This document shows positions 33,188 through 40,620 of a stretch of 64,000 nucleotides of DNA, piece by piece. Position numbers and translations under genes: made by a program. Positions within the stretch are counted from its first letter, which is position 1. Each line of letters starts with the position of its first letter. The notes beneath the pieces were generated by a model. The model was not told where the DNA came from. It ran no database searches and saw only the letters and a list, made by a program, of their open reading frames with translations. Where the stretch lies: assembly GCA_016887505.1 (NCBI GenBank), contig CP069393.1:1412001-1476000 (forward strand), in the 5' to 3' direction. This DNA comes from Clostridia bacterium (GTDB lineage Bacteria; Bacillota; TC1; UBA5767).

Positions 33188-33697
33188 CTAGCGCACTTCC
33201 ACTTCCACAGCAAACTTACAACGTCTGTTGCTGAATTGATCTGAAGCCACGATGGTTTGGTATGGACCTCTTCCACCGTTTTCCCCCGTTTCCAGTAGTT
33301 CTCCCTCACGGGCATAAACTAGATATACATTTTTTTCCTGAAGAACTTCTTCTGCGGAATAGGCGACTGAATATCCGTCTATTGCCGTCAAAATCACGGT
33401 GTCATATTGAGCTACATCGATGCCGGCAGCGGACAATACTTTTCTTAATTCTACTCCCTCATATTCATAGTTAATTGGATCTTTACCATTGGTTTTTAGT
33501 ACCGCAGAAAAGGTATCTGGCCCCATTTCTTTCAAATCGGACAAGTGATAGGTAACACTGTCATCTTGGAGCTTCACGACAAAAGCAGCGTCTTCTTCAA
33601 TTTTCTTTTTTTCTGCAACCCGATCACCATTTAGCCAAGCTAGAACACCCACCGCTAGTACTAAAATCACAATTATGCCGATTAGCCATTTTTTCAT
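33188..33697 (-). CDS. Membrane-anchored Cys-less molybdopterin-fold domain protein
   Basis: 169 residues from ATG 33697 (GGAGG eight bases upstream); an in-frame ATG five codons earlier lacks an RBS. One N-terminal helix (LIGIIVILVLAVGVLAWL) anchors an extracytoplasmic domain with the pattern of sulfite-oxidase/YedY-type molybdopterin-binding domains: YEYEGVELRKVLSAAGI, VILTAIDGYSVAYSAEEVL, GPYQTIVASDQFSNRRCKFAVEVEV. The position of the Mo-coordinating Cys is not Cys. Closely related to the two lipoproteins upstream. I infer a binding rather than catalytic role. Confidence 0.65.
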   Translation of the reverse strand: MKKWLIGIIVILVLAVGVLAWLNGDRVAEKKKIEEDAAFVVKLQDDSVTYHLSDLKEMGPDTFSAVLKTNGKDPINYEYEGVELRKVLSAAGIDVAQYDTVILTAIDGYSVAYSAEEVLQEKNVYLVYAREGELLETGENGGRGPYQTIVASDQFSNRRCKFAVEVEVR

Positions 33698-33698
33698 A

Positions 33699-35141
33699 TC
33701 ATTTTCCTCCATCCATCACCAAATATGGTACTACCATGTCACTCCACCTAACCTGACCGTGGGTTCCACCATCTTCGGTTTCATGCATACCGTGATCTGC
33801 CACCACAATAACCTTACCCTCAAAATTGTTCGCAAGCTCTTCTACAAATTTATCATGTAAAGCAATTTGTTCCAAGGTCTCTTCCCCGAAGGGACCATAA
33901 CTGTGACCTGCATCATCAATTTCATGGAAATGTACCAGTAGGTAATCATAGCTACTGTTGACAGCCTCGTGTGCAGATTCAAATATTTCATCATCTAAAA
34001 AACCGTTATCATTTAAATCCACATGCAGTTTTTCTTCAGCACCTGCATCCAAAATACGAACATCGCCTTCTAGCAGAAGGGCTTTCTTTCCTTCGTCTGC
34101 TAGCACCCTAAAGATACTGTGCTCAAGCAATCTGTCACTCCTGTCATGAATGCCATTCATATCGGGGCCTTGCCCACTAATCATGGCCGCAAAACCCACA
34201 TTGGTAACCGGTTTGTAGAAGCTAAGCGCTTCTTTCGCTACCGGTTTTTCAGACAGGTAAGGGATTAAACCTTGTTCTTTGGCATAGGCATACTGTTCAT
34301 AAGAAAAACCATCTAAAAATAGTAACATTACCGGTTCTCCATGTCTGATATAGTATAATGCCTCATCATATGCATCTGCTACAGAAGCAGCAGGCGCATC
34401 AACTAGAATACCTGCAATGTCTTCAACGACATACTCGCCATCTAGATAGTCAATTCGGTTGCCTACGAGACTTAGTTCCCCTGTACCCTGGTGTAAGTGC
34501 ACAGAACCATCGCGTCCACTAATATGGAGCCTTGATTCCGTGTTTAAGATACTATCCATAGGGAGTGTCCAAAGACTAGTGTAAATATCCACCCCATAAG
34601 TACCCGACTCGCGGTCTATATTGGATGAGCCTTCCCAATTCAGGTGCCTTTTCAAACCTTGCAATACTAGATTACCCGGTGTAGTCCTTAAGAGTTCCCC
34701 ACTTCTTGTATCTACTCCAATGGATAAAAGACTAGTATCAGACGTGGCAACCACCACAATCTGGCTTAGATGCTTTATTTGTGCACTAACGGGATGCACG
34801 TCGTCACGAATCTCCCATCCATTTGCTGTGCTGAACTGAAGCCAAGTCTCTTCGAGTCTTTCATCTATCTGGGCGACAAGTCCGTCAGCGCCAATAAGCA
34901 AAACACTATAGTCATCCTCCCAAGGTTCACACACCTCTAAAAGGGACGCCAAGGAAACTTGGTCTTGGTATTCTGGATCAATTTCATCCAAATTACTAAA
35001 AGTGATGGTCTGGTTCACATCACCCATTATTTCCACGCGCGGTCTATACTCATCCTCCCCAACCTTATAAAATAAACTCACAACTAGCAATGCTGCCAAT
35101 ACAAAACTTGCCATTGGCCAAACATACTTTTTAAAATTCAA
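33699..35141 (-). CDS. Membrane alkaline-phosphatase-superfamily phosphodiesterase with N-terminal molybdopterin-fold-like region
   Basis: 480 residues. One N-terminal helix (MASFVLAALLVVSLFY), then a region of about 210 residues with the same rhythm as its neighbours (SLASLLEVCEPWEDDYSVLL, IGADGLVAQIDERL). From about 270 a type I phosphodiesterase/alkaline phosphatase domain follows: MLLFLDGFSYEQY (metal Asp), VTNVGFAAMISGQGPDMNGI (Thr as likely nucleophile), HFHEIDDAGHSYGP and VVADHGMHETEDGGTHG (metal His/Asp). The active site faces outside. It could release phosphate or nucleotide from a cofactor before uptake by the ECF system; that is inference from context. Confidence 0.75.
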   Translation of the reverse strand: MNFKKYVWPMASFVLAALLVVSLFYKVGEDEYRPRVEIMGDVNQTITFSNLDEIDPEYQDQVSLASLLEVCEPWEDDYSVLLIGADGLVAQIDERLEETWLQFSTANGWEIRDDVHPVSAQIKHLSQIVVVATSDTSLLSIGVDTRSGELLRTTPGNLVLQGLKRHLNWEGSSNIDRESGTYGVDIYTSLWTLPMDSILNTESRLHISGRDGSVHLHQGTGELSLVGNRIDYLDGEYVVEDIAGILVDAPAASVADAYDEALYYIRHGEPVMLLFLDGFSYEQYAYAKEQGLIPYLSEKPVAKEALSFYKPVTNVGFAAMISGQGPDMNGIHDRSDRLLEHSIFRVLADEGKKALLLEGDVRILDAGAEEKLHVDLNDNGFLDDEIFESAHEAVNSSYDYLLVHFHEIDDAGHSYGPFGEETLEQIALHDKFVEELANNFEGKVIVVADHGMHETEDGGTHGQVRWSDMVVPYLVMDGGK

Positions 35142-35156
35142 TTTATTTTCACCTCG

Positions 35157-35723
35157 CTAACCTTGGTCCTGTTTTAGCAAATGCAGTGCTGCAAATCGTT
35201 TGGCTACTTGGTAAGCAATCAATCCGCCTAAGCCACCTGAAAGAAGAGCCACACTAAGGCTTAGCAATAGAGGAACGAGCGGAAGTTGGAAAAACACCCA
35301 GTTCACACTGAGAGTCCCAATCAAGTTGGCTAGCCCACCAGCTAAAAAATAGTGCAATGGCGTATACTTCTTATCACGCGAAAATAGAAAAACCAAATCC
35401 ACTCCAATACCTGGCAAAGTATATGTCAGGACACTAACAATACCATGCGTTCCATATACGCCCAACACAACCACCAAAAGTGCCTGTGTTAAGGCAATGA
35501 AACTGCCGGCACCCCTGCGCCTGATGATGCCTGCTCCTAATACAATCCAGAGCATGTAAAATCCACCAGCTACTGCTCCACCGGGTATAAAAAGAGGTCC
35601 GGTAATAATATGTACTAGAGGCACAACAATCGGTTTAGTAGCTACCCCTAAAGCAGCCACCAAACCGATTAGTACTAGTTCCATTATAGAAAAATCTCTT
35701 AAATGTTTACTAAGAAAACCCAT
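35157..35723 (-). CDS. ECF transporter S component (substrate-binding membrane protein)
   Basis: 188 residues with about six helices: IMELVLIGLVAALGVATKPI, IITGPLFIPGGAVAGGFYML, SFIALTQALLVVVLGVYG, YTLPGIGVDLVFLF, HYFLAGGLANLIGTLS. Size, the small-residue-rich first helix and operon position next to a phosphodiesterase, two EcfA and EcfT identify it as an S component. It does not obviously match RibU, BioY, ThiT, FolT or CbiM; a YkoE/ThiW-like pterin, pyrimidine or flavin ligand is possible but unproven. Confidence 0.75.
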   Translation of the reverse strand: MGFLSKHLRDFSIMELVLIGLVAALGVATKPIVVPLVHIITGPLFIPGGAVAGGFYMLWIVLGAGIIRRRGAGSFIALTQALLVVVLGVYGTHGIVSVLTYTLPGIGVDLVFLFSRDKKYTPLHYFLAGGLANLIGTLSVNWVFFQLPLVPLLLSLSVALLSGGLGGLIAYQVAKRFAALHLLKQDQG

Positions 35724-35732
35724 TTTATCCTC

Positions 35733-36260
35733 TTACTTGGTTGTTATCTTCACCAAATTCTTAATCCACCAGTTAGAGCCCTTGCCATCCATAACCAATT
35801 CGATATAACCATCTTCCGCACTTACTGCTTCTCCGTCTACCATAGTGCCCAAAATGGTTCCTTCGCTTTCAACCAATGTCATATCATCAATATCCTTGGC
35901 GTAACCATCGCTGGCTTCACAAGTCACTACTGCATATCCTTCCGCACCCACATAGTCTAATACTGCTTTCAAGGGAACACCCTTCCAAGTCTGCGTTGTT
36001 TCAGTACCATCCTTATTTTTTTTGGTTGCAGAAATCTCCACCTCATCAATGGCATCGTAGTCTGCTTGGGTAAACATAGTTCCATTGATATCAATGGTCC
36101 ATTCCGCAGCAGGTTCTTCTGCGGCAGGTTCTTCTACAGCGGGTTCTTCTGCAACTGGTTCCTCTACGGCTGGTTCTTCTGCAGCAGGTTCGGTTGCACA
36201 ACCAGCCAACATGCCGATAGCTAAAAAGACAATCAATAATAATGCTCCAAATTTTTTCAT
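35733..36260 (-). CDS. Lipoprotein with one Cys-less molybdopterin-fold domain
   Basis: 175 residues. Signal peptide with lipobox MLAGC (Cys about residue 21), then seven imperfect EEPA/EEPV repeats as an acidic spacer (about 26-52), then one compact domain: WKGVPLKAVLDYVGAEGYAV, CEASDGYAKDIDDM, MVDGEAVSAEDGYIELVMDG, NWWIKNLVKITTK. This is the skeleton of the oxidoreductase molybdopterin-binding family (GVPL..LL, DGY, NGE.L, VKW...I). The Cys that would bind Mo, expected before WxGVPL, is replaced. Likely a surface ligand-binding protein. Confidence 0.75.
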   Translation of the reverse strand: MKKFGALLLIVFLAIGMLAGCATEPAAEEPAVEEPVAEEPAVEEPAAEEPAAEWTIDINGTMFTQADYDAIDEVEISATKKNKDGTETTQTWKGVPLKAVLDYVGAEGYAVVTCEASDGYAKDIDDMTLVESEGTILGTMVDGEAVSAEDGYIELVMDGKGSNWWIKNLVKITTK

Positions 36261-36298
36261 GTTAATTCTCCTCTTTCCCTAATCTATCCCAACATTGC

Positions 36299-37384
36299 CT
36301 ATTCGGCTTCAATGCTTAGAATCTCCTTAACTTTTGTTGCTTTATCCAAATCTGGGAATACCGAACGGTACGTTCCATCTTTGAAATAAATTATACCGGA
36401 ATTAAAATAATCTGCTTCTACAGAGACCGAATAGCCATCGCGAGCCGTTAGAAGATAGCTAGAGGCTTCCTTCAAACCAGTAAGCCCGGCAATTTCTTGA
36501 AGTGAAATGCCCTCAAACTTATCTATTGTTCCTATCTCTTGGGATGCAAAACCACTTTCTAAACTATAAAAGCTGATTCCTGGTTGACTAAAACTTAATA
36601 CCTGCTTAATATGCATACCCTTCGGCAGGTCAGGCGACAAGAATAGTGGAGTATCCTCGCCTGTAATCTTCAAATAGCCCAACTCGACATTGTCTCTTGT
36701 TTCCTCTTTTTCTAAACCGTCCGCTGACACAAAATATATATCGTCCGAACCTTCAACACCATAAGTAGCCAGAAGCTCAGTCATGGATACAGCCATATCT
36801 TCGCTATCATAGTAGGTGTAGGGCTCTTGGGTTAAGTCAGCAACTGCCGTGTCTAAAAATACAATTTTAGTGGTTTCAACAACCTGCTTTGTTTGCATCA
36901 GATCCAAGGTAGCCATATTGCGTACCCAATACATGGAACGCTCTTCCGGCACAATCAGGCGAATCGGTTTGCTATCTTCCGGAAGTGCTTCTCCATCCAT
37001 TTCATAAGCTAGCACAATGTCTCGAATTTCGACAATTTCCTGCGGTACTTCAATGGCGTATCCATCACCAGCCACCGCCCGCATACTACTATAATCTTCC
37101 GCTGAGATTCCTTCACCTGCGAGTACATCTGCTAAACGAACGCCCTTGACATGATATTCATTCGTTTCGCCTGCTGAATCGACGCTGGTAACATCCATTT
37201 CCACAGCATCATATTGCTCGATAATATCGGCCACAGAGATTACACGCTCATCTCCAATTCCTGTTACCGTAAAAGAACCCATACTCTCTTCTTCATTGGC
37301 TGTAGGTTGTGAACAACCAGCCACCAATAAAACAATCGCTAGTAAGCATAGCACACTAACCCAGCTTTTTTTCATTTTAAACAT
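36299..37384 (-). CDS. Lipoprotein with tandem Cys-less molybdopterin-fold domains
   Basis: 361 residues with lipobox LVAGC (Cys about residue 24). The first domain (about 36-160) shows HVKGVRLADVLAGEGI, AGDGYAIEVP, YEMDGEALPEDSKPIRLIVP and MYWVRNMATLDL, the full outline of the molybdopterin-binding oxidoreductase fold without the metal Cys. A middle segment (VSMTELLATYGVEGSDDIYF, ADGLEKEE) and a final one (ISLQEIAGLTGLKEASSYLL, ARDGYSVSVEADYF) repeat the pattern, so two to three copies are present. It lies between the FMN-binding lipoprotein and the single-domain lipoprotein in one operon. Confidence 0.75.
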   Translation of the reverse strand: MFKMKKSWVSVLCLLAIVLLVAGCSQPTANEEESMGSFTVTGIGDERVISVADIIEQYDAVEMDVTSVDSAGETNEYHVKGVRLADVLAGEGISAEDYSSMRAVAGDGYAIEVPQEIVEIRDIVLAYEMDGEALPEDSKPIRLIVPEERSMYWVRNMATLDLMQTKQVVETTKIVFLDTAVADLTQEPYTYYDSEDMAVSMTELLATYGVEGSDDIYFVSADGLEKEETRDNVELGYLKITGEDTPLFLSPDLPKGMHIKQVLSFSQPGISFYSLESGFASQEIGTIDKFEGISLQEIAGLTGLKEASSYLLTARDGYSVSVEADYFNSGIIYFKDGTYRSVFPDLDKATKVKEILSIEAE

Positions 37385-37387
37385 TTC

Positions 37388-37906
37388 TTAGTTTCCTCCC
37401 TTATAATCTTGCATATATTGCAACGTTGCCTGAACTGCTTCAAGGACAGCTTGGCTAGATACTGTCGCTCCCGTAACGCCTACCACTTCATTTTCTGCAT
37501 CTTTGGCCATCTTTACTAAGCGAAGTTTCTGTCCTGGATTCATACCCTTAAAACGTTCAAGAAACCACTGTTCTCTAATATAGCCCCCATAATCCTCCGT
37601 TTCACTTTCCTCAAGAATCCTAACCTGTTCAACCACCTTATCAGCATATCTTACCAAAACCACAACATCACCATGATAGCCAAGTGCTTTACTCACTATG
37701 AACATCCCACTTTTTTGTTCATCAACATAGGCAGCTAAGATAGGTTCATCCACAGGCAATTCCTGATACAAATCAAGTTCAACCTGCTCATACAGTGCCT
37801 GCTTCCATGCCTCCGTTTCGGAGTCAGAACAAGCACTGCAAAAAGCTAGAATGGTTATGAGTAGTAAGCACACTAATTTCCTTGTTTTCATATTTGAATT
37901 TCCCAT
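37388..37906 (-). CDS. FMN-binding domain lipoprotein
   Basis: 172 residues. Signal peptide with lipobox AFCSAC, then a single FMN-binding domain of the RnfG/NqrC type whose conserved VTGATVSSQAV carries the Thr to which ApbE attaches FMN through a phosphoester. It is a likely one-electron carrier on the outer face of the membrane. First gene of the ECF/molybdopterin-fold operon. ATG 37906 follows immediately after the T-run of the riboswitch terminator, with GGAG in the terminator stem as the only nearby RBS; ATG 37891 (MKTRKLV) with GGGAA upstream is a good alternative start. Confidence 0.8.
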   Translation of the reverse strand: MGNSNMKTRKLVCLLLITILAFCSACSDSETEAWKQALYEQVELDLYQELPVDEPILAAYVDEQKSGMFIVSKALGYHGDVVVLVRYADKVVEQVRILEESETEDYGGYIREQWFLERFKGMNPGQKLRLVKMAKDAENEVVGVTGATVSSQAVLEAVQATLQYMQDYKGGN

Positions 37907-37933
37907 AAAAAAAGCTCCGGGTTACCCCGGAGC
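37907..37933 (-). terminator. Terminator of riboswitch element A
   Basis: Minus strand GCTCCGG / CCGGAGC (7 bp, loop GGTAAC) followed by seven T, ending one base before the ATG of the FMN-binding gene. It is the expression platform of the upstream element. Confidence 0.85.
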
Positions 37934-38070
37934 GAAAGTTCGATAACAGACGAATGAGCTCTGCAGTATATCTCCTTTCCACAATAGGGGACCATCTCAT
38001 TTCTAAAATGACCTAGCGATCTCATTCCTTAGCAAGCCGTAGGAATAAAGATTTCAGAGAATCGTTCTAG
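37934..38070 (-). promoter_or_regulatory. Candidate Moco/Tuco riboswitch A, upstream of the FMN/ECF operon
   Basis: Near-duplicate of the element at 39698-39830. Shared blocks in order: TTCTCTGAAA, TCCTACGG, CTAAGGA, TCGCTAGGTC, TTTTAGAAATGA, GGTCCCC, ATTGTGGAAAGGAGAT. The hairpin GGUCAU/AUGGUC here is GGUCG/CGGUC in the other copy, a compensating change. The block CUAGG-hairpin(GAAAUGA)-UCCC-AU-GUGGAAAGGAG resembles the 3' half of the E. coli moaA Moco element as I recall it (CCAGG...AGAAAUGA...CUCCCGUAUCUGGAAAGGUG). A terminator follows. The structured riboswitch is secure; the ligand class is inference, supported by mobB and molybdopterin-fold genes in the operon. Confidence 0.65.
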
Positions 38071-38120
38071 CCTTAGTTTGCTACATTTTTTTTCTACAGT
38101 CAATAGTTTGTATGCATATC

Positions 38121-39584
38121 TTAGCGTAAAGGAGTATGGTCAATCATAATATGCTTTACTTCTGTAAATTCAAGTATACCCTCTCGTCCACCAGATCTTC
38201 CAATTCCGCTTTCCTTATAGCCTCCAGTTTCAGCTTCGGGGATTAAGCGGTTGTATGTATTAATCCAAGTTGAGCCAGCTTTCATCCTTCTTGCTACACG
38301 CATAGCCCTATCAATATCCTTACTCCACACCCCTGATGCTAGTCCGAATGCAGTACTGTTGGCTATCGCCACTGCTTCTTCCTCGGTTTTAAATGTCTGT
38401 ACTACTAGCACAGGACCAAATATTTCTTCTTGGGCTACCCTGCTATCAATTGGCAGATCCGTTACAATGGTCGGTTCAATAAAATACCCTTGATCTAAAC
38501 CATCTCTAGTAATTTGTTTTCCTCCGGTAACGATTCTTCCCTCTTTTCGAGCAATCTCGATATATCTCATGATGGAATCAAACTGATCTTTCGTACTGAT
38601 GGCACCCATTTGAGTTCCTTCTTCCAATCCATTGCCCACCTTAAGAGCTTGAGCGCGCTTGGTAAGTTCATCAAGTACCTTATCCTTAATGGATTCCTCA
38701 ACCACCAAACGAGAAGCTGATGTACATAGCTGACCCGCATGGGTAAAGATGCTACGAATGGCAAACGTCATCGCTTTGTCAAAGTCAGCATCCGCAAAAA
38801 CTACAGAAGCAGATTTTCCACCCAATTCCAAGGACAGCTTCTTCATAGTATTGGAAGCTTCCCTCATAATTGTTTTTCCAGTGCTTGAGCTTCCAGTGAA
38901 ATTAATCATCTCAATGCCCTTTGTCCGTACCAATTCCATCCCAATTACCCTGCCGCTTCCAGTCAAAGCATTGACTACACCTGCCGGTATCTCATCAATA
39001 CCCTCTAGAAGTGATATTACTTCCATGGTGATACCAGAAGTTTGATTGGCTGGCTTGACTACTGCAGTATTACCTGCCGCTAAAGCTGGTGCCAAATCTC
39101 GCATTAGTAGGGTGATCGGATAATTCCAAGGAACTATTATTCCTACCGCACCCAGCGGTTCGCGTACCAACATAGAGTAGGAATCTTTATCGATTGAAGT
39201 AACACCTCCATACAAGCTACGCGCCATTGCTCCATAGTATTCTAAATAACCTATGGAACCCATCAGTTCGCCCCTTGCCTCTTGAAGTGGCTTCCCAGTT
39301 TCCATACTCAATTTTCTCATCAAATCATCCATGTTATTGCGGATGGCATCAGCCCAAGCAAACAGTGCTCTTGTACGACGTCTAGGATTCCATGCCCAAT
39401 CAGCGTTATTGAACGCTTCATTGGCCACGCGAACGGCCTCGTGTACATCGTCAACAGTGGATTTCTGTACCTTTGCTACCAATGACCCATTCGCCGGATT
39501 CTTCGTTTCCATCGTTTCTCCACTACTGGAAGCACAGAATTTTCCGTTCACATAGTTATCAAAACAACCAATACTATAACTCAT
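38121..39584 (-). CDS. NAD(P)-dependent aldehyde dehydrogenase
   Basis: 487 residues of the betaine-aldehyde/ALDH superfamily type, oxidising an aldehyde to its acid. Seen: IVPWNYPITLLMRDLAPALAA, the coenzyme loop FTGSSSTGKTIM, catalytic Glu in LSLELGGKSASVVF, nucleophile Cys in HAGQLCTSASRL, and EEIFGPVLVV. AAGGAGG precedes ATG 39584. It is preceded by its own riboswitch and two terminators and followed by the second riboswitch, so it is transcribed as a single gene. The substrate cannot be read; control by a Moco/Tuco-like element would fit a function backing up a molybdenum- or tungsten-dependent aldehyde oxidoreductase. Confidence 0.92.
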   Translation of the reverse strand: MSYSIGCFDNYVNGKFCASSSGETMETKNPANGSLVAKVQKSTVDDVHEAVRVANEAFNNADWAWNPRRRTRALFAWADAIRNNMDDLMRKLSMETGKPLQEARGELMGSIGYLEYYGAMARSLYGGVTSIDKDSYSMLVREPLGAVGIIVPWNYPITLLMRDLAPALAAGNTAVVKPANQTSGITMEVISLLEGIDEIPAGVVNALTGSGRVIGMELVRTKGIEMINFTGSSSTGKTIMREASNTMKKLSLELGGKSASVVFADADFDKAMTFAIRSIFTHAGQLCTSASRLVVEESIKDKVLDELTKRAQALKVGNGLEEGTQMGAISTKDQFDSIMRYIEIARKEGRIVTGGKQITRDGLDQGYFIEPTIVTDLPIDSRVAQEEIFGPVLVVQTFKTEEEAVAIANSTAFGLASGVWSKDIDRAMRVARRMKAGSTWINTYNRLIPEAETGGYKESGIGRSGGREGILEFTEVKHIMIDHTPLR

Positions 39585-39622
39585 TTTTCTCCTCCTTCTC
39601 GGAACCGGTTCCAGTCCCGCCT

Positions 39623-39645
39623 AAAAAACAGGGCAGGTTTGCCCT
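39623..39645 (-). terminator. Second terminator between riboswitch B and the aldehyde dehydrogenase
   Basis: Minus strand AGGGCA-AACC-TGCCCT followed by G and six T, 40 bp before the coding start. With the hairpin at 39673-39696 it makes two intrinsic terminators in series. Confidence 0.65.
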
Positions 39646-39672
39646 TTAATACTCCCATCTCAAAGTTTGCAT

Positions 39673-39696
39673 AAAAAAACTCCGGAATCCCCGGAG
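39673..39696 (-). terminator. Terminator of riboswitch element B
   Basis: Minus strand CTCCGG-GGATT-CCGGAG followed by seven T; the counterpart of the hairpin at 37907-37933. Confidence 0.85.
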
Positions 39697-39697
39697 A

Positions 39698-39830
39698 AAG
39701 GCTCGACAACAGACGGACTACGTCCGCTATTGATCTCCTTTCCACAATGGGGGACCGCTTCATTTCTAAAACGACCTAGCGACCAATTTTCCTTAGTTAC
39801 CCGTAGGACAATCAGTTTCAGAGAATATAT
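39698..39830 (-). promoter_or_regulatory. Candidate Moco/Tuco riboswitch B, upstream of the aldehyde dehydrogenase
   Basis: Same conserved blocks and spacing as element A, starting TTCTCTGAAA (near 39828) and ending GTGGAAAGGAGAT (near 39733). A short CGGAC/GTCCG hairpin follows, then CTGTTGTCGAGC and the terminator. Conservation is concentrated in blocks while stem sequences drift with pairing kept, as in a true aptamer. The assignment as Moco/Tuco class rests on my recollection of the family and on gene context. Confidence 0.65.
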
Positions 39831-39842
39831 TTCTTATCAGTA

Positions 39843-39872
39843 TATATTGCACCATAAAGACTTTGAGGTCAA
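39843..39872 (-). promoter_or_regulatory. Promoter for riboswitch B
   Basis: Minus strand TTGACC (39867-39872), 18-bp spacer, AATATA (39843-39848) with a TG one base upstream; about 20 nt before the conserved aptamer start. Confidence 0.5.
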
Positions 39873-39879
39873 GTACAAT

Positions 39880-40620
39880 CTAAATTCGATGTTTTAAAAA
39901 CTTCAATTTTTTCAACCAACCTTTTGTTTCTGGCTTATCAGTATATTCATAAGAATAATAATTATAGGAATAGGCACCATTTCTTCTGGAGTCAGCCTTA
40001 GTCATCACCGCTCCGAGCAGATTGGCATTGACTTTGCTAAGACTTTTCACACTAGCCTTGACTGCATCCACGGGTGTTTCCGATTGGGCAACACACAAGA
40101 TGGTTCCATCTACATGCCCCGCAATAATGCTTGCATCCGTCACACTCAGTATTGGTGGTGAATCAATTAATATATAATCGTAGCTTTGCTTCAATTCCTC
40201 CAACAAATGCCACATCTTCTTGGAGGACAATAGTTCAGAAGCCATTGGTGGAACAGGACCTGCGCTAATTATATTCAAATTCTTAACACCGGTTTCCTGC
40301 TGAATTACATCTGAAAGTGGAATATCCTTCACAAGATAATTCGTAAGTCCCGGATATTTTTTCACTTGAAACATCTTATACAAGCCTGGTTTCCTTAAAT
40401 CTGCATCAATCACCAACACTCTTGAGCCAGCATGCGCCATAGTTATTGCCATATTGGCTAGAGTTGTGCTCTTCCCTTCTTTTTCTAAGGAGGAGGTGAA
40501 TAAGATCGTCTTTTTTTCCGCATCTATACTTGTATATTCCAGATTGGTACGAACCATACGGTATGCTTCTGAAACTGGAGACTTAGGTTCTCTTTGCGAA
40601 ATTAAAGATTTGCTGATCAT
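39880..40620 (-). CDS. cpsD: CpsD/CapB-type autophosphorylating tyrosine kinase
   Basis: 246-residue BY-kinase cytoplasmic part. Walker A LEKEGKSTTLANMA, Walker A' VLVIDADLRKPG, Walker B YILIDSPP, and a C-terminal tyrosine cluster (YSYNYYSYEY) that is the autophosphorylation site. Works with the membrane activator CpsC and the phosphatase CpsB to control surface polysaccharide export and chain length. ATG 40620 overlaps the cpsC stop (ATGA) behind GGAGGG. Confidence 0.93.
   Translation of the reverse strand: MISKSLISQREPKSPVSEAYRMVRTNLEYTSIDAEKKTILFTSSLEKEGKSTTLANMAITMAHAGSRVLVIDADLRKPGLYKMFQVKKYPGLTNYLVKDIPLSDVIQQETGVKNLNIISAGPVPPMASELLSSKKMWHLLEELKQSYDYILIDSPPILSVTDASIIAGHVDGTILCVAQSETPVDAVKASVKSLSKVNANLLGAVMTKADSRRNGAYSYNYYSYEYTDKPETKGWLKKLKFLKHRI

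Noticed and set aside
39592..39670. Eight-codon leader peptide (MQTLRWEY) between the two terminators before the aldehyde dehydrogenase
   Set aside because: No RBS, no bias to one amino acid, and regulation is already accounted for by the riboswitch.
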